A stretch of 25,866 nt of DNA from an uncultured Clostridia bacterium (GTDB lineage: Bacteria; Bacillota; Clostridia; Oscillospirales; CAG-272). The position numbers and the translations under genes are program-made. The stretch covers positions 1 through 25,866 of the forward strand of contig CAJGDZ010000008.1 in the NCBI GenBank assembly GCA_904502055.1, read 5' to 3'. The notes beneath the pieces are model-generated. The model was not told the origin of the DNA. It worked only from the letters and a program-made list of their open reading frames with translations, and ran no database searches. This document shows, one piece after another, positions 1-7,066 of this stretch. The stretch's first letter is position 1. Each line of letters opens with the position of its first letter.

Positions 1-934
1 AATTGCAGAGCCTCTGCACACGCTTTATAACGCGGGAATCGCAAACGAGCTCTTTCCGCTCCTTCTTTTCGTGGGAATAGGCGCGATGATCGACTTCGGT
101 CCGCTTCTCACCAATCCCAAGCTGATGGTCTTCGGCGCGGCGGCGCAGTTCGGTATCTTCTTTACGCTTTGTATGGCGTCCATCTTCTTCCCGGAGATCA
201 AGGACGCGGCTTCGATCGCCATCATCGGCGCGGCGGACGGCCCCACGTCCATCGTCGTTGCCAACCGTCTCGGCTCGACCTACGTCGGCCCCATCACGGT
301 TGCGGCCTACTCGTATATGGCACTCGTGCCCATCATTCAGCCCCCTGTGATCAAGCTTCTGACCACCAAGAAGGAGCGTATGATCCGTATGCCCTATGAG
401 CCCAAGTCGGTCTCCAAGACCACCAAGATCCTGTTCCCCATCGTTATCACGGTAATTGCAGGTCTTGTGGCTCCCGAGTCGGTTTCGCTTGTTGGTTTCC
501 TGATGTTCGGTAACCTTATGCGCGAGTGCGGCGTTTTGGATTCGCTTTCCGAGACCGCACAGAAGGTGCTGGCAAATCTCGTTACCATCTTCCTGGGCAT
601 CACGATCGCCACGCAGATGCGTTACGATCAGTTCTTAGCCCCCGAAACGCTCCTCATTCTCGGTCTCGGTCTTGTGGCCTTCGTTGTGGACACGGCGGGT
701 GGCGTTCTGTTTGCCAAGCTCCTCAATCTCTTCCTCAAGAAGAAGATCAACCCGATGGTCGGTGCAGCCGGCATTTCGGCATTCCCCATGGCAGGCCGTA
801 TCGTGCACAAGATGGGTCTGAAGGAGGATCCGCAGAACTTCCTTCTTATGCACTCGATGGGTGTTAACGTTTCCGGACAGATCGCGTCGGTTATCGCGGG
901 CGGTCTGATCCTCAAGTTCTTTGAAGTCATTTAA
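1..934 (+). CDS. oadB: Na+-translocating decarboxylase beta subunit (OadB family), 5' end outside window
   Basis: Integral membrane subunit that couples decarboxylation of a biotin-bound carboxyl group (oxaloacetate, methylmalonyl-CoA or glutaconyl-CoA type) to Na+ export. The reading frame is open from base 2, so the true start lies upstream. The visible part is about 310 residues of hydrophobic helices. Family hallmarks are present: an LYNAGIANELFPLLLF stretch followed by GIGAMIDFGPLL, then AAQFGIFF, AIIGAADGPTSIV (the conserved Na+-site region with its Asp), and near the C-terminus AAGISAFPMAGRIV and MHSMGVNVSGQIASVIAGG. It ends in TAA, and AAGGAGG for the next gene follows at once. The substrate cannot be told from this subunit alone because the alpha and biotin-carrier subunits are not in view. 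Family assignment is very secure. Confidence 0.95.
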   Translation, partial: IAEPLHTLYNAGIANELFPLLLFVGIGAMIDFGPLLTNPKLMVFGAAAQFGIFFTLCMASIFFPEIKDAASIAIIGAADGPTSIVVANRLGSTYVGPITVAAYSYMALVPIIQPPVIKLLTTKKERMIRMPYEPKSVSKTTKILFPIVITVIAGLVAPESVSLVGFLMFGNLMRECGVLDSLSETAQKVLANLVTIFLGITIATQMRYDQFLAPETLLILGLGLVAFVVDTAGGVLFAKLLNLFLKKKINPMVGAAGISAFPMAGRIVHKMGLKEDPQNFLLMHSMGVNVSGQIASVIAGGLILKFFEVI

Positions 935-948
935 GGAGGGTGCAGAAT

Positions 949-1314
949 ATGAAAAACAGAAATCTTGCTCTTGTTATCGCGATCCTGATGATCGCCGCTC
1001 TGCTCGCTCCCATGTGCTTTGCCGACGAGCCGGAGTTCCCCATTGTCGATATGGCGGCTGAGGAAAACGTGCTTTTGATTGCTCCCAACGAAAAGGGCGA
1101 AGACGGCGTGACCGGTGCTCCCGTTCCCACGGTCGGTGCAACCGATGCGGAGAACGCAGAAGATGCTCCTAAGATGATCTTCGAGCCGATGAACTTTGTA
1201 GACAACCTCTACTATATGGGTCTTGGTATGCTGGGCATCTTCGTTGTGATCGGCGTGATCATTCTGGCAACCGCCGCTCTCAACAAGCTTTTCAAGGAAA
1301 AGAAGAGCGAATAA
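949..1314 (+). CDS. Small OadG-like (gamma) subunit of the sodium-pump decarboxylase
   Basis: A protein of about 121 residues with an N-terminal signal-like hydrophobic stretch (MKNRNLALVIAILMIAALLA, then CFADE). An acidic, Ala/Pro-rich linker follows, then one C-terminal membrane helix around MGLGMLGIFVVIGVIILATA ending in NKLFKEKKSE. The GLGMLGIFVVIG motif and the basic tail are typical of OadG/MmdD-type gamma subunits, which hold the pump together. The ATG at 949 is chosen because AAGGAGG at 933-939 sits 9 nt upstream; an in-frame GTG at 940 overlaps that site and is unlikely. It lies 14 bp after oadB, so it is almost certainly co-transcribed. Oddities: it follows oadB rather than preceding it, and it carries an extra N-terminal segment that looks cleavable. 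Assignment rests on topology, the short motif and context. Confidence 0.7.
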   Translation: MKNRNLALVIAILMIAALLAPMCFADEPEFPIVDMAAEENVLLIAPNEKGEDGVTGAPVPTVGATDAENAEDAPKMIFEPMNFVDNLYYMGLGMLGIFVVIGVIILATAALNKLFKEKKSE

Positions 1315-1369
1315 AATTCACAAAAAAGAACCGTTTTTGAGAATCAAGAACGGCGAGCATTGCGAAAAC

Positions 1370-1418
1370 AAAGAAAAATACGAGAACATTTCGGTGTTCT
1401 CGTATTTTTCTTTTTGCC
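1370..1418 (+). terminator. Rho-independent terminator after the decarboxylase operon
   Basis: Perfect 19-bp stem, 1370-1388 against 1395-1413, with a 6-nt loop (TTTCGG). The A-rich left and T-rich right arms run on into CTTTTTG, so the hairpin could stop transcription in either direction. A smaller imperfect hairpin (CCGTTTTT 1331-1338 with AAGAACGG 1346-1353) lies just upstream. It separates the decarboxylase operon from the Pel locus. Confidence 0.85.
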
Positions 1419-1733
1419 CATTTTCCGTCGCTTCGTCTTTATCGTGCACGAAAGCATCAAAACAAGGTGGACGTAATATATGGAAAAAGTACATGAAAGG
1501 AAACGGAGCAAATAAACAAAAAGCACTTCGCTTTACGGTGTTTTCCCATTCCCCTCGTTCCAAATGCGTTACAAACGAAAATTTTTTTCAAAAAACTCTT
1601 TTTTTTCGTAATTTTTCGACTAAATCCTTGACTTTTGTAACACCTTTGTAACGCCTCATATGATATTCTATTATTAATTTTTGTAATATAATAAATCTTT
1701 ATAATAAATTTTCCGATAGTCTTGCAGAATCTA
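1419..1733 (+). other. AT-rich intergenic region upstream of the Pel locus
   Basis: About 450 bp separate the decarboxylase stop codon from the first Pel-locus start. Beyond the terminator and the promoter-like segment listed separately, I see no convincing gene. Short open frames exist on both strands but lack ribosome-binding sites and protein-like composition. The stretch 1579-1620 holds several A- and T-tracts that would be expected to bend DNA. An 8-base GTTACAAA element (inside GCGTTACAAA, 1566-1575) recurs twice in reverse orientation at 1634-1655. Confidence 0.5.
1634..1674 (+). promoter_or_regulatory. Candidate promoter(s) and tandem repeat for the c-di-GMP/Pel operon
   Basis: Two overlapping sigma-A-like promoters can be read: TTGTAA (1635-1640), 18-bp spacer, TATGAT (1659-1664); and TTGTAA (1646-1651), 17-bp spacer, TATTAT (1669-1674). 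Both -35 boxes fall inside an 11-bp tandem repeat, TTTGTAACACC then TTTGTAACGCC (1634-1655). A further TTGACT at 1628 has no well-spaced -10. A regulator binding the repeat would cover both -35 elements. The -35 boxes are weak matches (4 of 6), hence moderate confidence. Confidence 0.45.
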
Positions 1734-1768
1734 TGTCATTTCAGCTATTGCCAAAGGAGCGTAACGAT

Positions 1769-3343
1769 ATGAAAACACATTCCATTCAGTTCAAATTTTT
1801 GATAACCGTCATTTCCGCCATACTGGCCATCGCCACTTTGGTGGGAGGTATCAGCACCTATGAGGTAGACAACTATCTCAAACAACACACAGAAGAATTT
1901 GTGGAAATTTCATGTTCAAATGAAGCATCACAAGTAAACAGCATTTTAGGCAACATAGAAAACTCCGTCAGAATTATGGAAAGCTACGTGCTTTCCATGC
2001 TCAAATCCGCCACGAATCTCGAAGACCATACCTACCGGGAAGAGGTTCTTCGGTCAGCCGGCGAAATGTTCGCCAACGTAGCGGCCAACACGGACGGGGC
2101 TTTGTCCTACTATTTTCGGTTTGATCCCGCAATATCCGACAATAAGAGCGGAATGTTTTACTCAAAAATAGACGGCAGCGATGAATACGTTTGTCTTTAA
2201 CCTACGGATCTTTCGCTGTACGACAAAACCGACAACGAGCACGTGGGCTGGTTTTGGCTTCCCTACGAGGCGGGTCGCCCCATCTGGCTGGATCCCTACT
2301 ATAATCAGAACAACAATACCCTGATGATCTCGTTCGTTATCCCCTTGTTCATTGAGAATCAGTTCATCGGTGTCGTGGGCATGGATTTTGACTATGCATC
2401 CTTAATCAAAAGAATCCATCAGATCAAGATCTTTGAAAACGGATTCGCACATTTGGAGCTGAACGGAACCGTCATACACAGCGGCGACGATCATTCGGAA
2501 GAAGATCATCCGCATGACGATGCATCGCATTTCAAGGCTTCTGCGGAGCTTGTCAACGGAATGACGCTCGCTCTGTTCGCCTGTCAAAGCGATATCACAA
2601 AGATCCGACATGAGATCGCATACAAAATCATTTTCACCGTAATTGTGCTTGCCCTGGTCTTTTCTCTGGTTGTGTTCCTGGTCGTCAAAAAGGTCGTAAA
2701 GCCCTTGAAGGTGCTGACAGATGCCGCCATAAAGCTTTCGGGCGACAATTACGACGTTGTGATCGAACACGGCGACGCCTATGAAATCCAACAGCTCAGC
2801 TCTGCCTTTGAAAATATGCTCGTAAAGCTTCGCGAGCACAAAAAGCTTCAGCACCTCCTGGCATATCGCGACTCGTTGACGGGCTTGAGAAATACAACGT
2901 CCTACAAGGCTTGGGTTGGTGATTTTGACGCCAAGATCCAAACCGAGAAGCCTGCCTTCGGTGTCATGGTGCTTGACCTTAACTATCTGAAAAAAACAAA
3001 CGATACATACGGACACAACGTGGGCAATAGGCTTATCGTATCCGCGTCCCAGCTCATTTCCGAAGCCTTCAAAAGAAGTCCCGTGTTCAGAATCGGCGGT
3101 GACGAGTTCCTGGTTATTTTGCAAGGTCGCGATTTTGAGAACAGGGATACACTGTTTGAAAAATTCGATGAAGCCTGCGCAAACGCGTTTGTAGACCTTG
3201 AGACGGAAAAAATTCCCGTATGCATCGCCAAGGGATTTTCCGTCTTTGACCCCACCACGGATACGCAATTCTATGACGTATTCAACCGTGCGGACGACGA
3301 AATGTACAAAAACAAGAATCGTATGAAGCTGGCATCGGTATAA
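1769..3343 (+). pseudogene. Cache-HAMP-GGDEF diguanylate cyclase interrupted by an in-frame TAA
   Basis: One reading frame of 524 codons is broken at codon 144 by TAA (2198-2200). The same frame continues on both sides without any shift. Start: ATG at 1769 with AAGGAG at 1754-1759 (an ATG at 1733 has no such site). Order: N-terminal membrane helix (about residues 8-30); extracytoplasmic Cache sensor, in which the stop falls just before PTDLSLYDKTDNEHVGWFW and its IWLDPYYN continuation; second helix (about 287-306); HAMP; GGDEF domain with DLNYLKKTND and intact RIGGDEF (GGDEF at 443-447). The residues where a product-inhibition RxxD would sit read FKRS, so the I-site is absent. If intact it would make c-di-GMP for the PelD protein encoded 45 bp downstream. 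No good ribosome site precedes the GTG at 2243, so efficient re-initiation is doubtful. A single-base nonsense mutation (for example CAA or GAA to TAA) or an assembly error would explain it. Confidence 0.85.
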
Positions 3344-3388
3344 ACAAAAAGGTGTCAAAATACTTACCCGAAATAAGGAGGGAAGGAT

Positions 3389-6175
3389 ATGCAACAGACC
3401 CCCATACTGATTTTGGACACATCCGAAGGCTCAAGCAGCCTCAAAATAGAATATGAGACCAAAAATTCCATTGCCCGTGAAATAAACGGCGAGGCAGCCT
3501 CGCACATATTCCACGTAAGAATGATCACGGAATATCTTTTGCGAGAGCTTTCCGCAAGTAAAAATTCTCTTTCCGCGCCCCTGTCGGAAGCGGAAATTTC
3601 TGCCATCAGCATCGCCTCTGCCCTGCACGACATAGGAAAGCAACAGATCCCGAAAAGCATTCTCGATTCCTCCGAGGTCCTGTCTCCGCTGGAGTATGAC
3701 ATTGTAAAAAAGCACTCGGAGCTGGGCGAGCGCTCGATTCGTGAGGCCACCGTTGAGAATGTCGATCCGAGCATAGTCGAATATGCCGCACAGATCGCTC
3801 GAAGCCATCACGAAAGAATCGACGGAATGGGATACCCCGACGGACTGCGCGGAAAAGAGATCCCGCTGTGCGCGCAAGTGGTTGCCATTGCCGATGCCTA
3901 CGATGCGTTGACAAGCGTCCGCAGCTATAAGCAGGCGTTTACGCAGGACGTTGCGCTGCAGATGATCGCAAACGGAAATTGCGGCGCGTTTGACAAGGAG
4001 CTTGTTGCATGTCTTGGTCGCGTTGTGAAACACAGAGACCTCATTTCCTTCAGCGAATCCATGAGGAAACGGCTCAGCATCGTCAGCAATTACGAGGATT
4101 TCAAGCTAAACCGCGTGTTGCTCGTGGGAAACACCGACTATCTTGACCAATCCTTTGCCGCCCGTACCTTCCCTCAAAGCAAGGTCACGGTCCTTAGCAA
4201 CGGCCCGACCGGACTCTCCGGAAAAACAAGTCTCTTCCGCTCAAAAAACACCTCCGTTGAAGAAATTCTTGAGGCGTATGAGTTTGATCTCATCGTATTT
4301 TTTGCCGAGGGTCTCAGCTTTCACTCAACGCAAAAAAGCGATACCGAGGATCTGCGCAAGGTGCTGAAATATTGCGCAGACCTGCAACGCAATGCCAAAA
4401 TACTCTACCTGTCCCCTCTGGATGCCGCGTTTGAAAGCCGCGTTGATCGCGCAATCACAACGTCCGCAAGTGAAAAAATGTGCGAATTCTACGCAAACAA
4501 ATACGAGCTCAGCCTGAAGATCATCCGAATCCCCTATCTGTATTCAGGCACGTGCAAGAAGGATTTTCTTCACAATCTTTTTGAACAGCTTTATGCAAAA
4601 AAAGTCGTAACCATTCCCGAATCCGCACTGTCAAAAATGCATTTCCTTTCCGTGACGGATCTTTCCGAGCTTATGATACGAGTCGTAGACAGCTGGAAGG
4701 GCGGAACCGGCATTCTGGCCGTTGGCGATGAATTTCACCTTACCTTCTCCGACCTTGCCAAAAAGCTGACCGAGCTTGACGAAACCGCAAAAATCGATTT
4801 CACCGATTCCGATTGCTCGGGCGTTCTGAAGTTCAGCAACTCGAATCTGCGCGACGAGCACGGCTGGTATGCGAAGATCTCTCTGATCGACGACCTTCAA
4901 GACCAATACGAGCGGTTTCTTGAGACCAAGGAAAAGAAAACCGTCCTTGCGCGGGTAAAGGATTGGATCTCCCGCCATTCCGTGCTTGTCAAAACGCTTG
5001 AGCTGTTCATTCTGTTCGCCGTGTCAGAGCTGCTCGTGCGCCTTACGGGATCTTCGGTCGTCTTCTCTGTTGTCGATTTCCGTACGATATTCATCGTTAT
5101 CATGGCAACCATGTATGGCACGCCCCTTGGTGTGGCCGCGGCGCTGCTGTCCAGCATTTCCTATTTTGTTTCAAGAGTCGAGGCGGGCGCAAATGCCCTT
5201 ACTCTGTTCTATGAGCCTACCAACTGGCTGGCCTTCATTCTGTTTTTCCTGGTCGGCGGCCTTTGCGGGTACGTTCACCTCAAAAACAAGGATCACTGCC
5301 GTACCGTTGAGGAGCAAAGCGGTATTCTTCAGGATAAACTCAGCTTCACAATGGATCTGTACGAGGAAACGCTTCAGGATAAGAAGGCACTCAAAAAGCA
5401 GATCGTCAGCTCAAAGGACAGCTTCGGAAAGATATTGAACATTGCGAAAACCCTCAATTCCGTCGTCCCGCAGCACCTTTATTTGAAGATCGTAGAGACC
5501 TTTGAGGAGGCTCTTGAAAACAAGAGCATCGCCGTATATCTCGTAAAGCCCGACACGCCCTTTGGCCGTCTGCAGGTTGCATCCAGAGATACGCTTGGCA
5601 CACTCTCCCGCTCCATTTTTTTGGATGATTACGCTCCCGTCATTGAAGCTGTCAAAAACGGCGGTATATGGAAAAACACCGATCTCAATCTTGATTATCC
5701 CGCTTACGCCGCAGGTATTTACCGCGAGGACAATCTGATTCTTCTGATCTTTTTGTGGCACGCAAACACAGAGCAAAGATCTCTTTATTACGTGAATCTT
5801 TTCAAGATCCTGTGCGACCTTGCGCAAATGTCGCTTTTGCGTGCGTACGATTACAGCCTTGCGCTGTATGAAAAGCAATATATTCCCAACACTCGCATTA
5901 TGAATGCCGAATTTTTTGAGGAACGTATAGAGAATTATCAGGATCTCCAAACGAAGAAGGTGTCCGTCTTCTCACTGATGGAGGTTGATATGAACGGACA
6001 TTCACTTGAAGAGGTCAACAAAATGCTTGAGAGCAAGGTAAGAATGACGGATATCATTGGTCTTACCTCCGACGGAAGACTTCAGATCATTCTTCATCAG
6101 GCGTCTCCCGACGACTTGAAGCATATCCTTCCCCGCTTTGAAAACATGGATCTCCAAGTCAGAATTCTGCGATAA
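3389..6175 (+). CDS. pelD: HD-GYP / SDR-like / PelD fusion: c-di-GMP phosphodiesterase joined to Pel c-di-GMP receptor
   Basis: A 928-residue protein; start ATG 3389 follows AAGGAGG. Domains: (1) HD-GYP, about 1-225, with HDIGK (H80, D81), HHERIDG (H140, H141) and DGMGYP (145-150), so the metal and signature residues of an active c-di-GMP phosphodiesterase are present. (2) SDR/epimerase-like fold, about 241-505, beginning NRVLLVGN, but with a degraded glycine motif and SASEK where YxxxK is expected. (3) Four membrane helices, about 536-631. (4) Coiled coil, about 632-690. (5) GAF-like domain, about 690-825. (6) Degenerate GGDEF, about 830-928, with RMTD at 885-888 exactly five residues before SDGRL (894-898), the place of the GGDEF signature. 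Parts 3-6 match the PelD architecture: four helices, GAF, inactive GGDEF with RxxD c-di-GMP site. Context (PelE, A, F, G downstream) makes PelD secure. The N-terminal PDE fusion is the unusual part. Confidence 0.88.
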   Translation: MQQTPILILDTSEGSSSLKIEYETKNSIAREINGEAASHIFHVRMITEYLLRELSASKNSLSAPLSEAEISAISIASALHDIGKQQIPKSILDSSEVLSPLEYDIVKKHSELGERSIREATVENVDPSIVEYAAQIARSHHERIDGMGYPDGLRGKEIPLCAQVVAIADAYDALTSVRSYKQAFTQDVALQMIANGNCGAFDKELVACLGRVVKHRDLISFSESMRKRLSIVSNYEDFKLNRVLLVGNTDYLDQSFAARTFPQSKVTVLSNGPTGLSGKTSLFRSKNTSVEEILEAYEFDLIVFFAEGLSFHSTQKSDTEDLRKVLKYCADLQRNAKILYLSPLDAAFESRVDRAITTSASEKMCEFYANKYELSLKIIRIPYLYSGTCKKDFLHNLFEQLYAKKVVTIPESALSKMHFLSVTDLSELMIRVVDSWKGGTGILAVGDEFHLTFSDLAKKLTELDETAKIDFTDSDCSGVLKFSNSNLRDEHGWYAKISLIDDLQDQYERFLETKEKKTVLARVKDWISRHSVLVKTLELFILFAVSELLVRLTGSSVVFSVVDFRTIFIVIMATMYGTPLGVAAALLSSISYFVSRVEAGANALTLFYEPTNWLAFILFFLVGGLCGYVHLKNKDHCRTVEEQSGILQDKLSFTMDLYEETLQDKKALKKQIVSSKDSFGKILNIAKTLNSVVPQHLYLKIVETFEEALENKSIAVYLVKPDTPFGRLQVASRDTLGTLSRSIFLDDYAPVIEAVKNGGIWKNTDLNLDYPAYAAGIYREDNLILLIFLWHANTEQRSLYYVNLFKILCDLAQMSLLRAYDYSLALYEKQYIPNTRIMNAEFFEERIENYQDLQTKKVSVFSLMEVDMNGHSLEEVNKMLESKVRMTDIIGLTSDGRLQIILHQASPDDLKHILPRFENMDLQVRILR

Positions 6176-6187
6176 GAAAGGCAAAAT

Positions 6188-7066
6188 ATGGTATACATAA
6201 CAACGGCAACTCTGCACATTCTGGTTTGCCTACTTATATTTTTTGAAATGCTCCGCGGCAAAATCCGGTTGCAGAAATATATGTTTATTGTTGCGTTTCT
6301 CCTTCCCTTCTGGGGAGCGCTTATTATCCTGATCCTTCATTTTGAGTGGGGCTTTTCCCCTGACGATGCCGCTCACATAAGTGCGAACAAAATGTCGATC
6401 GAATCCGAGCTTTACAAAAGCGTATCCGCAGACGAAAAGCGCTCGGATCAGACCGTTCCCATTGAGGAAGCACTTTTGATAAACTCCGCGAAGGAAAAAC
6501 GAACCCTTATTATGGATATTCTGAATGAAAATCCGCGCGACTACGTAGAGTTCCTTCAAAAAGCAGGCAACAATGACGACACCGAGGTGGTTCACTACGC
6601 CGTAACGGCCATGGTGGAAATTTCCAAGGAAAACGACTATACGCTTCAGATGCTTGAGGCTGAGTACGCCGCAAGTCCGCACGACCTTGACATACTTACC
6701 CGTTACTGCGATTTTTTGTGGGGCTGTCTTGTACAGAATCTCATGCAGGGTCAGGTTGAGGTTATGAACCGAGCGCTTTTTTCAAAGCTTGTGCAGGAAA
6801 AGCTGGCATTAAAGGAAACGCTTGAGGACTACAAGCGTCTTGTTCTGAACGAGCTTTGCTGCAAAAATCTTGACCGTGCAAAAGAGGCTCTTGCACAAAT
6901 GAAGAAAAACTGGTCACAGACCGAGGAGTATGTTCTCTTAAACATAGAATATCTTACGCTGATGAACAAAGGACGCGAGATCAAAAAGTTTATCCGAAAG
7001 GTAAACGGCAGCCAGATTTTCTTATCATCTCAAACCAAGGAGGTGCTTGCATTTTGGGCAGATTGA
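6188..7066 (+). CDS. pelE: PelE-like membrane/TPR-type protein
   Basis: A 292-residue protein starting at ATG 6188 (AAAGG seven bases upstream), 12 bp after pelD. Two N-terminal membrane helices (about residues 5-20 and 29-50) are followed by a soluble, helix-rich domain of about 230 residues with repeated short amphipathic helices, such as the KETLEDYKRLVLNELC and DRAKEALAQMKKNW stretches. These resemble tetratricopeptide repeats. This topology, together with its position between PelD and PelA, matches PelE, which in studied systems binds PelD, F and G in the inner-membrane synthase complex. PelE sequences diverge strongly, so the call leans on topology and context. Its stop codon overlaps the start region of the next gene. 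Confidence 0.72.
   Translation: MVYITTATLHILVCLLIFFEMLRGKIRLQKYMFIVAFLLPFWGALIILILHFEWGFSPDDAAHISANKMSIESELYKSVSADEKRSDQTVPIEEALLINSAKEKRTLIMDILNENPRDYVEFLQKAGNNDDTEVVHYAVTAMVEISKENDYTLQMLEAEYAASPHDLDILTRYCDFLWGCLVQNLMQGQVEVMNRALFSKLVQEKLALKETLEDYKRLVLNELCCKNLDRAKEALAQMKKNWSQTEEYVLLNIEYLTLMNKGREIKKFIRKVNGSQIFLSSQTKEVLAFWAD

Noticed and set aside
1337..1651. Possible 104-residue gene in the gap before the Pel operon
   Set aside because: It runs through the terminator hairpin and promoter region, has biased Ser/Phe/Lys content from AT-rich DNA, and lacks a ribosome site.
2198..2200. Stop-codon reassignment or programmed read-through at the TAA
   Set aside because: TAA terminates several other genes in the window at normal positions, and no conserved read-through context or structure is evident; a plain nonsense change or base error is simpler.
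2402..3394. Long open frame on the minus strand opposite the diguanylate cyclase (330 codons)
   Set aside because: It lies fully opposite recognised GGDEF/HAMP coding sequence, has no ribosome site or family resemblance, and is explained by codon bias.
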